Source: Micromonospora sp. LH3U1 (GTDB lineage Bacteria; Actinomycetota; Actinomycetes; Mycobacteriales; Micromonosporaceae). Taken from it: a DNA stretch of 64,000 nt. Of the stretch, positions 1 to 8,113 are shown piece after piece (within the stretch, counting starts at the first letter, position 1; the number at the start of each line of letters is the position of its first letter). The notes beneath the pieces were generated by a model. That model saw only the letters and a program-made list of their open reading frames with translations, had not been told where the DNA came from and did no database searches. The DNA is taken from contig NZ_CP116936.1 of NCBI RefSeq assembly GCF_028475105.1, positions 2,294,001-2,358,000 of the forward strand. The letters are read 5' to 3'. A program made the position numbers and the translations under genes.

Positions 1-1
1 G

Positions 2-181
2 GTCGCGGCGCGTACCGGATCGTTCCTGGCCGGGTTGGGTCCGGCGGACCTCGACCGCGTGGTCGACGAGGCGTGGGACCCGCCGGTCACCCTCGGAGTG
101 CGGCTGGTCAGCATCGCCGAGGACGACCAGCAGCACGTCGGCCAGGCCGCCTACGTCCGCGGCCTTGTCGCGGCCGACTGA
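2..181 (+). CDS. DinB/DUF664-type protein, C-terminal end only
   Basis: The window opens inside this gene; about 59 residues remain before a TGA. The visible end, with a run reading TLGVRLVSIAEDDQQHVGQA followed by AYVRGL, matches the last helix of DinB-like four-helix-bundle proteins (DUF664/mycothiol-dependent transferase group), where a histidine in an HxGQxxYxRG context contributes to the metal site. This is family recognition from a short tail; the catalytic centre upstream is not visible. It ends 20 bp before the convergent alcohol dehydrogenase. Confidence 0.6.
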   Translation, partial: VAARTGSFLAGLGPADLDRVVDEAWDPPVTLGVRLVSIAEDDQQHVGQAAYVRGLVAAD

Positions 182-200
182 CCGGCGGCGTCCGCCGGGC

Positions 201-1247
201 TCACGGCACGATCACGGCCCGGCCCTCCATCGTCCCGTCGCGCATCTGGCGGTACGCGTCGAGGGCGTCCTCGAGCGCGAAGGTGGTGGTCTTCGGCCGG
301 ACCAGACCCCGGGCACCCAGCTCCAGCACCTCGACCAGCTCGGGACGACTGCCCCAGTAGGTGGTCGCGATGCTCACCTCGTACGGCACGGAGAAGAACG
401 AGACCCCCACGGTGCCCCCGCCGATGCCCACGATCGTCAGGTCACCCACGGTGCGGGCCACCGCCACGCCGAGCGCCAGGGTGGCGTCCACGCCCACGAA
501 GTCGAGCACGACGTCCGCGCCCCGGCCGCCCGTGGCCTCCCGGATCTCCTCGGCGGCGGTGGGGCCTGAGGTGACGGTCTGGTCGGCGCCGCACTCCTGC
601 GCCAGCCGCAGCGCCTCGGCGCGCGTGTCCACCGCGATGATGCGGGCGGCCGTGGTGGCCTTGAGGATCTGGACGCCCACATGCCCCAGCCCGCCGACCC
701 CGATCACCACGGCCGTGCTGCCGGGCGGCAGCTTCGGCCAGGACCGCCGGATCGCGTGGTACGGGGTGAGGCCGGCGTCGGTCAGCGGCGCGGCATCCAC
801 CGGATCCAACCCGTCCGGCAACGGCACGATGTGTCGCGCGTCCGGGACCAGCTCGAACTCGGCCATGCCGCCGTCCAGGCCGAGCCCGCCGCCCCCACCC
901 GGCACCGGGGCGCCGGCCGGGTTCTCGCAGTACGGGTCGACGCCGACGCGGCAGCGAGCGCAGGTGCCGCAGCCCCACGGCCCGAAGACGGCGACGGGCT
1001 GGCCGATTGTCAGGCCGCTTACGCCGTCGCCGAGCGCGTGCACCCAGCCCGCGTTCTCGTGGCCGAGGGTGAACGGCGGGTTCCAGGGCATGGAACCCGG
1101 CTCGAAATCGTCCATCAGGTGCAGGTCGGAGTGGCAGGCGCCGGCACCGCCGATCCGGACCACCACCTGGCCCGGCCCGGGCGTCGGCTCAGGGACCTCG
1201 ACCAACTCCGGTTCCGACTTCCACTCCCGCAATCGCAGCGCGCGCAT
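201..1247 (-). CDS. Zinc-dependent medium-chain alcohol dehydrogenase
   Basis: A 348-residue NAD(P)-dependent MDR alcohol dehydrogenase, the usual length for the family. Visible catalytic-zinc ligands are Cys38 (GACHSD) and His63-Glu64 (GHENAG). The structural-zinc cysteines are 93, 96, 99 and 107 (CGTCARC...YC). A Rossmann motif GVGGLGHVG lies in the middle. The open frame runs further upstream, but ATG at 1247 is chosen: it has a GGGAG-type ribosome site 8 nt before it, and family homology begins exactly at MRALRL. The gene is monocistronic and convergent with the DinB-type tail. It is expected to oxidise primary alcohols or reduce aldehydes in the cytoplasm; the substrate cannot be read from sequence. 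Confidence 0.9.
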   Translation of the reverse strand: MRALRLREWKSEPELVEVPEPTPGPGQVVVRIGGAGACHSDLHLMDDFEPGSMPWNPPFTLGHENAGWVHALGDGVSGLTIGQPVAVFGPWGCGTCARCRVGVDPYCENPAGAPVPGGGGGLGLDGGMAEFELVPDARHIVPLPDGLDPVDAAPLTDAGLTPYHAIRRSWPKLPPGSTAVVIGVGGLGHVGVQILKATTAARIIAVDTRAEALRLAQECGADQTVTSGPTAAEEIREATGGRGADVVLDFVGVDATLALGVAVARTVGDLTIVGIGGGTVGVSFFSVPYEVSIATTYWGSRPELVEVLELGARGLVRPKTTTFALEDALDAYRQMRDGTMEGRAVIVP

Positions 1248-1413
1248 CCGGTTCTCCCATCCCTTCTCGGCGTGACCGAGGGCTCCCCGCCTCCCCGCCG
1301 CGCAAACGCCCCCGTGCCGGCACGTGCCTCCGGGTCGGTCCTCACCCGTTTCAGGTGAACCGGGCTCACCCCGGCATGAGTGATCCTGCGAAGAACCGTG
1401 GGGAGGGGGCCTG

Positions 1414-1821
1414 ATGGGCACGACGGCGGCGCAGTACCTGCAACAGTTCGACGCGGGCCGGCGAGCCAACCTGGCGGAAACCACGGCGGGAACCCTGCGA
1501 CTGGACATACGCGGCGACGGCTGCACCGATCACTGGTACCTGACCGTCGCCGACCAGCACGTCCAGATCAACCGCTCCGCGGACGACGCCGACCTGGTGG
1601 TCCGCGCGGACCGGACGATCTTCGACCAGATGGCGAACGGCGAGATGCACCTGGCCACGGCTCTGCTGCGCAACGAACTGGTCGTGCAGGGCGACCTGCG
1701 ACTGCTGACGCTGCTGCGGCGCATATTTCCTGGGCCAGCCGGCGCCCGCCATCCACGCGAGCTGGGTCGCGCCGCGCTGGAGGGTCGGGCTGCGGTTGAC
1801 GATCGGGGTGTGCGCCCGTGA
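1414..1821 (+). CDS. SCP2 sterol-binding-domain protein
   Basis: A 135-residue protein dominated by an SCP2-like lipid-binding fold. The hallmark is a strand pattern in which a small-molecule or lipid cavity is closed by the run ADLVVRADRTIFDQMANGE. It has no signal peptide or membrane segment. The start is ATG at 1414 behind a strong GGGAGGGGG stretch. Its TGA overlaps the GTG of the glycosidase gene downstream (GTGA at 1818-1821), so the two are almost certainly co-translated. What an SCP2 domain does alongside a debranching-type glycosidase is unknown; a carrier or regulatory role is inference. Confidence 0.8.
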   Translation: MGTTAAQYLQQFDAGRRANLAETTAGTLRLDIRGDGCTDHWYLTVADQHVQINRSADDADLVVRADRTIFDQMANGEMHLATALLRNELVVQGDLRLLTLLRRIFPGPAGARHPRELGRAALEGRAAVDDRGVRP

Positions 1822-3875
1822 GACAGGAACTCGTGCATGTCATCGCCGGCAACGCGTTCGCGATCAGCGACGCCCAGGGTGACATCGAGGTCGACCCGCA
1901 GGCACCGACCGGTCTCTTCGCGTTCGACACCCGCTTTCTGTCCCACTGGGTGCTCCGGATCGACGGTGAACGGATCAACGCGCTCTCCCGCGACGACATG
2001 ACGTACTTCGAAACCCGGTTCTTCCTGGTTCCCGGTGCGGCCAGTCACTACGTCGACGCCGACGTGTCGATCATCCGGCACCGCTCGATCCACGACTGCT
2101 TCCACGAGAAGATCATCGTGCTCAACCACTCGGCGCAGCCCGCCGAGTTCACCGTACGAGTGGAGATGGGCAGCGACTTCACCGACATCGCCGAGGTCGG
2201 GCAACTCAGGGGACGGACCGCCCAGATCACCGCCGACTCCGCGGGCCACCAACTCGAACTGCGCTACGCGCGGGAGCGGTTCGCGCGCAAGACCACGGTG
2301 CAAAGCACCGCTGCGGCGGACGTGGACGAGGGGGGCATGACCTTCTCGATCCGGATCGACCCCGGAGGCAGCTGGGAGACCGACCTGCACGTCAGCATGA
2401 CCATCGGGGGCGAGGATGGCCGGGACATGCGCGCCGGCCTGCAGTCGCACCAGCAGGCCGTTCGTCGGGGAATGAGTGAGGACCTGGCGGACTGGCTGGA
2501 CCGGGCACCGCAGCTGGTGGCCGATCGGGACGGGCTGGAGGAGACGTACCGGGGCAGCCTGGCCGACCTGGCGGCACTGCGGTACCAGCCGTTGGCGTTC
2601 AGCGAGCGGGTGCCGGTCGGTGGCCTGCCGTGGGCGATGGGGTTGTGCGGGCGGGACAGCATCATCGCCTGCCTGCAGACGCTGGCATTCACCCCCGAGT
2701 TGGCCCCCGCGACGCTGCGGACGCTGGCGTTCTTGCAGGGCGGCCAGCTCGACGACGAGCACGACGAGGAACCGGGCAAGATCCTGGCCCAGCTCCGCTA
2801 CGGCGAGTCGGCCGCGTTCGGCGACCGACCGAACGCGCTGTATTACGGCGCGGCCGACACCACCCCGCTCTTCGTCGTCCTGCTGGACGAGTACGAGCGC
2901 TGGTCCGGTGACGCGGACCTGGTCCGCGAACTGCGCCACCCGGCCCGGATGGCGTTGGACTGGATCGACGAGTACGGCGACCTGACCGGTGACGGCTACG
3001 TGCGCTACCAGCGCCGAAACGAGCGGAACGGCACGATCAACCAGTGCTGGAAGAACTCCGCCGACGCGATCGTCGACGCGCACGGCCGACAACCCGCCTT
3101 TCCACGGGCCACCTGCGAGTTGCAGGGCTACGCGTACGACGCGAAGAGGCGCGGTGCCCGGCTGGCCCGGGAGTTCTGGGGCGACCCCGCGTACGCCGAC
3201 CGGTTGGAGCGGGAAGCGGCAGCGCTGAAGGACCGCTTCAACCGGGACTTCTGGCTGCCACACCAGGACTACTACGCGTTGGCGCTCGACCCGTACGGCG
3301 AGCCGGTCGACGCGTTGTCATCCAACATCGGGCATCTGCTGTGGAGCGGGATCGTCGCGGACGACCGTGCGGAAGCGGTCGCCGAGCACCTGGTCGGGCC
3401 GCGGTTGTTCAGCGGCTGGGGGGTGCGCACCTTCGCCACCGGGCAGCGCACGTACAACCCGGTGGGCTCACATCTGGGCGCGGTGTGGCCGTCGGACAAC
3501 GCGCTGATCGCCGCCGGGCTGCGCAAATACCACTTCGACGTGCAGGCGGCCCTGCTCGCGGGCGGCATCTTCGACGTGGCGCAGACGCTCGGTGGGGCGG
3601 TGCCGGAGCTGATCGCCGGCCATGAGCGCAGTCTGACGAAGTATCCCGTCCAGTTGCCGTCGGCCGGTCGCCCTCAGTCGTGGTCGTCGGGAGCGCTGCT
3701 GATGCTGCTGGGCACCATGCTGGGGCTACGACCCATCGGCGACAACCTGCTGGTGAGTCCGGCCGTGCCCCAGGGCTTCGGCCGGCTGGAACTGCTGGAC
3801 ATTCCCGGCCGCTGGGGTCATTCCGACGCCTACGCGAGAGACCGAAGCGCCGCCTACCGGCGCCACCCCCGCTGA
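1818..3875 (+). CDS. Glycogen-debranching-type (amylo-alpha-1,6-glucosidase-like) glycosidase
   Basis: A 685-residue protein with an N-terminal glycogen-debranching domain (about residues 1-200; pattern LFAFDTRFLSHW) followed by an (alpha/alpha)6 toroid glycosidase domain. Recognisable catalytic-domain segments are GLCGRDSIIACLQTL, DEEPGKILAQLRYGE, the YYGAADTTPLF loop and a late VGSHLGAVWPSDNAL segment. In the family the acid/base residues are an Asp and a Glu on such loops; GRDS and the WPSDN region are the candidates. The GTG start is fixed by overlap with the SCP2 gene. No signal peptide is seen, so it is probably cytoplasmic and acts on glycogen- or trehalose-like alpha-glucans. The exact specificity is not decidable here. 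Confidence 0.85.
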   Translation: MRQELVHVIAGNAFAISDAQGDIEVDPQAPTGLFAFDTRFLSHWVLRIDGERINALSRDDMTYFETRFFLVPGAASHYVDADVSIIRHRSIHDCFHEKIIVLNHSAQPAEFTVRVEMGSDFTDIAEVGQLRGRTAQITADSAGHQLELRYARERFARKTTVQSTAAADVDEGGMTFSIRIDPGGSWETDLHVSMTIGGEDGRDMRAGLQSHQQAVRRGMSEDLADWLDRAPQLVADRDGLEETYRGSLADLAALRYQPLAFSERVPVGGLPWAMGLCGRDSIIACLQTLAFTPELAPATLRTLAFLQGGQLDDEHDEEPGKILAQLRYGESAAFGDRPNALYYGAADTTPLFVVLLDEYERWSGDADLVRELRHPARMALDWIDEYGDLTGDGYVRYQRRNERNGTINQCWKNSADAIVDAHGRQPAFPRATCELQGYAYDAKRRGARLAREFWGDPAYADRLEREAAALKDRFNRDFWLPHQDYYALALDPYGEPVDALSSNIGHLLWSGIVADDRAEAVAEHLVGPRLFSGWGVRTFATGQRTYNPVGSHLGAVWPSDNALIAAGLRKYHFDVQAALLAGGIFDVAQTLGGAVPELIAGHERSLTKYPVQLPSAGRPQSWSSGALLMLLGTMLGLRPIGDNLLVSPAVPQGFGRLELLDIPGRWGHSDAYARDRSAAYRRHPR

Positions 3876-3914
3876 GGCCCACCGGCAGCCGCCGCCCTGT
3901 CTCCCGCTGCCCGG

Positions 3915-4418
3915 TCAGCCCATGGTCTTGGCGCCGTCGATCGACTCCCGCAGGATGTCGGCGTGCCCGGCGTGCTGGGACGTCTCGGCGATCAGATGCA
4001 GCAGCACCCGACGGACCGTCCAGCTCGCTCCCGGCTCGAACCAGGGCTCCTGCGGCAGCGGGTGCGCCGCGTCCAGGTCGAGGGTGGCGATCAGCTCGTC
4101 GGTCTGGTCGGCCACCTCGCGGAACCGCTCGACGTGCCCGGCGAGGGTTTCGCCTGGCGCCATCCGGAACTGACCGGCCCAGTCGACATCCTCGCGCCCC
4201 ATCGCCTCCGCGCCGCCCACGGCGAAGAGCATCCATCGGTGCTCGGTGCCGGCCACGTGCTTGATGAGGCCGCCGAGGCAGAGCTCGCTGACGGTGGTGC
4301 GGGCGGCCGCCTGCTCGTCGGTGAGCCCGTCGACGGTCTGCAGGAGGAAACCCCGGTGCTGGCGGAGTGTCTGCAGCAGGTCGGCCCGCTCACCGGTGAG
4401 CTGCCCAATGCTGGTCAT
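3915..4418 (-). CDS. DinB-family protein
   Basis: A 167-residue DinB four-helix-bundle protein. Metal-ligand-type histidines are visible in LIKHVAGTEHRWM, in the middle, and in SQHAGHADILRE near the end, the typical HxxxxxxH...HxxH spacing. In actinobacteria these proteins include mycothiol-dependent transferases and maleylpyruvate isomerase relatives. ATG at 4418 was preferred over an upstream in-frame ATG at 4436 because AAGGGTGG sits immediately upstream. The gene is transcribed divergently from the DUF72 gene across a 197-bp region that carries a perfect 14-bp tandem repeat. Confidence 0.8.
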   Translation of the reverse strand: MTSIGQLTGERADLLQTLRQHRGFLLQTVDGLTDEQAAARTTVSELCLGGLIKHVAGTEHRWMLFAVGGAEAMGREDVDWAGQFRMAPGETLAGHVERFREVADQTDELIATLDLDAAHPLPQEPWFEPGASWTVRRVLLHLIAETSQHAGHADILRESIDGAKTMG

Positions 4419-4433
4419 GGTGCCACCCTTCCT

Positions 4434-4461
4434 CATTGTTCACTCGACATTGTTCACTCGA
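4434..4461. repeat. Perfect 14-bp tandem duplication in a divergent promoter region
   Basis: CATTGTTCACTCGA occurs twice head to tail (4434-4447 and 4448-4461), 16 bp upstream of the DinB gene start and about 155 bp upstream of the DUF72 start. Further TCGAC-containing blocks follow to about 4555. Position and exact repetition suggest a binding site for a regulator of the DinB gene; a recent replication slip would look the same. Confidence 0.6.
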
Positions 4462-4615
4462 CCTTGGAGGTCGACGTGACCCTCGATGTCCATTCGACGT
4501 CACCGTAGGACGAGGCACCGACACTTCCGGGCTCGACACTTCACGGGTCGACACGAGGGCGGCGTGGCGCCGCCAGCGGTTGCCGATCCGCGCCGGTAGC
4601 GGTCCACTGAATGAC

Positions 4616-5533
4616 ATGGGTGTGATTAAGGTGGGCACGTCCTCCTGGGCGGACCAGTCGCTGCTGCGCTCCGGGTGGTACCCGCGCTCGGCGAACACGC
4701 CGGCCCGACGGCTGGGTTTCTACGCTGGCCGGTTCCCGCTCGTCGAGGTGGACACGTCCTACTACGCGGTCCCCGTACCGGAAACCACGCAGGGCTGGGT
4801 GGACGCCACACCGGACGACTTCACCTTCGACATCAAGGCGTTCAGTCTCTTCACCGGTCACCCGACGCCGGTCGCCGCGCTGCCTCGGGACCTGCGCCCG
4901 ACCGCCGGCCCGAGCCGGATCCGCCGTCGCGACCTGCCGGAACGGGCGTACGACGAGTTGTGGGCCCGGTTCCGCGCGGCCCTCGACCCGATCGCGGCGG
5001 CCGGCAAGCTGGGTGTCGTGATGTTGCAGTTCCCGCCGTGGCTGGCACGCGGCGACGCGGCCGAACGCCGGATCGTCGAGCTGGCGCAACGCTGCCGGCC
5101 GTGGCGGGTCGGCGTGGAGCTGCGGCACGGGTCCTGGTTCGACGGCACGGCCGCGTCGGACACTCTGGACCTGCTGCGCGCGCACGACCTGTCACTGGTC
5201 TGCGTCGACATGCCGCAGGGGCATCCGTCGTCGGTGCCACCGATCCTGATCAGGACGGCAGAGCCGGCGATCGTCCGGTTCCACGGCCACAGCGACGCCT
5301 GGCGCGACGGCGACAAGCAGGACAAGTTCCGGTACACGTACGCCGAGGACGAGCTTCGGCACTGGGCCGGACTGCTGGCCGATCTCTCCGACCCGGCCGA
5401 CGACCTGCACGTGCTGTTCAACAACTGCTGTGCCGGTCAGGCACAACGCGACGCCACCCGGCTGGCGCAACTGCTCGCCGAGAGGATGCTCGTCGAGCGG
5501 GCTGTGCCGGCCCCGGCGACGTCGACCGGTTGA
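4616..5533 (+). CDS. DUF72 family protein
   Basis: A 305-residue DUF72 protein (TIM-barrel-like, YecE group). Diagnostic segments are the N-terminal VGTSSWADQSLL, the VDTSYYAVP motif, FDIKAFSLFTGH, and a late VLFNNCCAGQAQRDA motif. The biochemical role of the family is not established. ATG at 4616 is chosen because homology begins at once; the open frame extends 60 codons upstream into low-conservation sequence. The gene converges with the small hypothetical gene whose stop is at 5569. Confidence 0.85.
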   Translation: MGVIKVGTSSWADQSLLRSGWYPRSANTPARRLGFYAGRFPLVEVDTSYYAVPVPETTQGWVDATPDDFTFDIKAFSLFTGHPTPVAALPRDLRPTAGPSRIRRRDLPERAYDELWARFRAALDPIAAAGKLGVVMLQFPPWLARGDAAERRIVELAQRCRPWRVGVELRHGSWFDGTAASDTLDLLRAHDLSLVCVDMPQGHPSSVPPILIRTAEPAIVRFHGHSDAWRDGDKQDKFRYTYAEDELRHWAGLLADLSDPADDLHVLFNNCCAGQAQRDATRLAQLLAERMLVERAVPAPATSTG

Positions 5534-5568
5534 CGGTCACGCCGGGGGCACGGCAGCCGTGGGTGGTG

Positions 5569-5940
5569 TCAGGAGCGCCGGCCCCGGGTGCGCAACGCGT
5601 CCTGCGTCGATTCGCCGACGTCCGCGTCGTCCGGGAAGGTTCGCCCGCTGGGCGCCGGGTCGGGTGGGGCTCCCGGTCCGGCCATCGTCGTACGGGTCGG
5701 CTCGACCGAGCCGAAGCCGTGTCGTCCCGCCGGGTCTGACCGGCCCGTCGAGGCGCCCGCACGCCGCTCACCGCGTCGTCCCTCGGGCACCGCGGTCTCC
5801 TCACTGCCCTCGTCCATCGGGGAGTCGTCACCCGTGCCCCAGGGCGCGTCGGCGTCGAAGCCGTCGCCGGTGCCCCATGGCTTGGTCGCCTCCGGCTCCA
5901 GCCGGTCGTTGTCGCCGCTGCGTCCCTCGTGTGCCGTCAT
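5569..5940 (-). CDS. Small acidic, probably disordered hypothetical protein
   Basis: About 123 residues, rich in Asp, Glu, Gly, Pro and Arg, with no hydrophobic core, so probably intrinsically disordered. The hexapeptide PWGTGD occurs twice near the N-terminus with a short acidic linker. ATG at 5940 has a GGGGTGG ribosome site; GTG at 5946 is an in-frame alternative. No family is recognised and no function is proposed. High GC makes long open frames common by chance, so reality rests on the ribosome site and the non-random internal repeat. Confidence 0.5.
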   Translation of the reverse strand: MTAHEGRSGDNDRLEPEATKPWGTGDGFDADAPWGTGDDSPMDEGSEETAVPEGRRGERRAGASTGRSDPAGRHGFGSVEPTRTTMAGPGAPPDPAPSGRTFPDDADVGESTQDALRTRGRRS

Positions 5941-6109
5941 GGCCACCCCGCTCGTCGGTCCGCCGCTGGTGGCGGACGATGTGCCGTCCTCGGGCCGGAC
6001 CTGCCCGCCCGACGTCGCCCCACGCCATGCGTTGTCACGTCGGTGGGCGCGTAGGGCCGACCAGCGCCCCGCCGTCGAGGTGGCGGCGGGACGCCGGCCG
6101 GCCCGACGT

Positions 6110-6739
6110 TCAGCGCCCGGCCATCGCCATCGGCCGCTTGCCGTTGCTCATTCCCGCCATCTTGATCATGCTCTTCGAGGCGCTCTTCATCCCGCCGCCC
6201 CGGCCGAGAATCCCCTTGAACACCTGGCCGGGCTTCTGCTGCTCACTCATGTACGCGGTGACCACGACCAGGGTCCCGGTCAGCGCGGGGATGGCCCATT
6301 GGAGCAGCTTCATCTGCCGCTGCGACGAGGCCACGCTCGCCGGGGTCTGGTGGTTCGGCTCGGTGATACCGCTGACCGGCGAGGCACCAGCCTTTTCCAA
6401 GCGCATGCCGATCAACCGGCTGTAGCCGGTCACGGCGAGCGCGCCGATCGTCAACGCCGTCTTGATGGCGCTGGTGCGGCCGACCCCGGACTGAGCCGCC
6501 ACGCGTGGACTCTCCGTCACCAGTTCGCCGACCGCCCCGGCCAGGTGCGCGCCGATGGCGGCGGCGTTGACCGGGGTCCATTTGGACCATCCGGCCGACG
6601 CGACCGGGAGTCGCTGGGTCGAGTCGCTGATCTTCCCCGCTGCGCCATTGACGCCGAAGGCCCCCATGAGGGAGCCGCCGAACCAGGCCGCCAAGCCCAG
6701 ATCGTGCATGGAGCGCAGTGCGGTATGCCGTTCGGACAT
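6110..6739 (-). CDS. Conserved hypothetical membrane-associated protein
   Basis: A 209-residue protein starting MSERHTALRSMHDLGLAAWF. It has two to four weakly hydrophobic helices: near the N-terminus, around ALTIGALAVTGY, and a clear one at LLQWAIPALTGTLVVVTAY. A basic, Met/Gly/Lys-rich C-terminal tail follows. ATG at 6739 follows a GGGGATC ribosome site. It resembles small inner-membrane proteins often seen in actinobacterial genomes but no named family is recognised. It is divergent from the 56-residue gene at 6934. Confidence 0.7.
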   Translation of the reverse strand: MSERHTALRSMHDLGLAAWFGGSLMGAFGVNGAAGKISDSTQRLPVASAGWSKWTPVNAAAIGAHLAGAVGELVTESPRVAAQSGVGRTSAIKTALTIGALAVTGYSRLIGMRLEKAGASPVSGITEPNHQTPASVASSQRQMKLLQWAIPALTGTLVVVTAYMSEQQKPGQVFKGILGRGGGMKSASKSMIKMAGMSNGKRPMAMAGR

Positions 6740-6933
6740 GTGATCCCCTTCCGCCGTGTTGGGCGGTGCGGCTTACCCGCCGGTCGGGCGGCTAACCCCG
6801 CCCCCTGCGGGCGATGCACGGCGTATCGGGCACCGGGGACGTCCATGCCGACGAGGTGCCGCATCGTCGCCGGCAGGAGTCGTCCGCGCGGTGGCGGGTA
6901 GATCCCGAGCGACGCCGACGAGAGGGGAACGAC

Positions 6934-7104
6934 ATGTCGCAGCCGGACGAAGTTCGGGAGAAGACCCCCAAAACCGACGCGGTGCTCATGCACCCCGACA
7001 ACGACCCGCACAAGAAAACCGCGGAGGCCGCGCCGCGCAAGGATCACGCGGAGATCCAGGTGGAGCGCGACGGCGAACTGGTGCCGCTGGACCAGGACGA
7101 GTGA
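6934..7104 (+). CDS. Small hydrophilic hypothetical protein (56 aa)
   Basis: A 56-residue, charged, Lys/Glu/Asp/His-rich protein (MSQPDEVREKTPKTDAVLMH at the start, VPLDQDE at the end). ATG at 6934 has a clear GAGAGGGG ribosome site 7 nt upstream, which argues for translation. No motif or family is recognised. It is followed directly by a GC-rich hairpin shared with the convergent hydrolase gene. Confidence 0.6.
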   Translation: MSQPDEVREKTPKTDAVLMHPDNDPHKKTAEAAPRKDHAEIQVERDGELVPLDQDE

Positions 7105-7108
7105 GGCG

Positions 7109-7137
7109 GCCGGCCGGCCCGTCGCACGCCGGCCGGC
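7109..7137. terminator. GC-rich hairpin between convergent genes
   Basis: A 10-bp perfect stem (GCCGGCCGGC at 7109-7118 and 7128-7137) with a 9-nt loop, lying between the stops of the genes ending at 7104 (+) and 7151 (-). It is symmetrical and could terminate both transcripts. There is no U-tract, as is usual in these genomes. Confidence 0.5.
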
Positions 7138-7150
7138 CGGCCGGTACGGC

Positions 7151-8014
7151 TCAGCGGGGCGGTAGGTCGTCGGCGAAACCGGCGATCCGCCGCGCCACCG
7201 GGGCGCACGCGCGGACCCAGGTGAAGTGGTCCAGCGCCGCACCGGCCTGAGCCACTGTGTACCGTTCCCGGGTCACCGGCGCGGCGGTGAGTTTCGCGCA
7301 GAGGTGGTCCATGGTCTCGTGCGGCGTGTACTGGTCGTCGTCCACGCTGATCGCCAGGACCGGGTGGCGCACCGCGCGTACGGCCGCCTCGGTGTCCGTG
7401 CCGTTCAGCCGGGGGAAACGGCCGGTCCGCGCGGTGTATGCCCAGTCGCGGATCACGCCGCGCGCCTGCCGGCCGCCGAAGCCCCAGCCCGGCCAGACCC
7501 CGAGCAGCGCCGCGGTGGCGGCGATCCCCTGGGTGTACGGCAGCACACCGAGGCCACGTCGGCCCGGGTAGCTGCGCCAGTAGGGGATGCCGACCGCGAC
7601 CAGCGCCAACCCGTCGACCTCGTCGCCGCCGTGCAGAGCGAGGTGCAGGAGCGCGGCCTGCCCGCCGAGTGAATGGCCGAGCAGCAGCCGGGTACGGCCG
7701 TCCAGGCGCGGCTTGAGCGCGGCCAGAACGGCGCCGACATCGTCGGCCAGGTCGGGGTAGCCGTGTCGGTCTGCCCGGCTCGGCGCGGGGGTGCTCGTCC
7801 CGGTGCCACGCAGGTCGGCGACGATCACGGCCAGCCCGGCGGCGCGCAGCGCGGCGGCGAACGGCCGGTAGTAACGGGCCCGGACCCCCATCGCCGGCCA
7901 GATCACCACGACGGGGGCATCCGCCGGGCCGTCCGGCTCCGGATAGATCTGCACACCCAGCCGGGCGCCGTCGACGTCGACGAACTCCTGCGCGTACTCC
8001 GGGTCCCCGTTCAT
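7151..8014 (-). CDS. Alpha/beta-hydrolase
   Basis: A 287-residue serine hydrolase of the alpha/beta fold. The nucleophile elbow is GHSLGG with Ser115. The acid is probably in SVDDDQYTP and the base is the His of ALDHFTWV near the C-terminus. An oxyanion-type segment IWPAMGVRARYYRPFA lies at residues 39-53. No signal peptide is seen, so it is cytoplasmic. Such proteins act on esters or lactones; the substrate is unknown. The start is ATG at 8014. Confidence 0.85.
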   Translation of the reverse strand: MNGDPEYAQEFVDVDGARLGVQIYPEPDGPADAPVVVIWPAMGVRARYYRPFAAALRAAGLAVIVADLRGTGTSTPAPSRADRHGYPDLADDVGAVLAALKPRLDGRTRLLLGHSLGGQAALLHLALHGGDEVDGLALVAVGIPYWRSYPGRRGLGVLPYTQGIAATAALLGVWPGWGFGGRQARGVIRDWAYTARTGRFPRLNGTDTEAAVRAVRHPVLAISVDDDQYTPHETMDHLCAKLTAAPVTRERYTVAQAGAALDHFTWVRACAPVARRIAGFADDLPPR

Positions 8015-8070
8015 CGGCCCAGCTTACGGCCCGACGTTACCGACGGGTAGCCGCAGGTGGTCGGACGCGA

Positions 8071-8100
8071 CGGAGGCCCCGCCGGGTGGCGGGGCCTCCG
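8071..8100. terminator. Strong intrinsic-type terminator hairpin
   Basis: A perfect 13-bp stem (8071-8083 with 8088-8100, core GGAGGCCCCGCC) and a GGGT tetraloop. It lies 13 bp downstream of the secreted SGNH-hydrolase stop on the minus strand and upstream of the alpha/beta-hydrolase start, so it separates the two transcription units. Confidence 0.75.
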
Positions 8101-8113
8101 ACGACGCGTCCGG

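Noticed and set aside
1530..3263. 577-codon frame antisense to the debranching-type gene
   Set aside because: It is the mirror of a gene with clear family motifs; its translation is Arg/Gly/Val-rich with no motif and no ribosome site.
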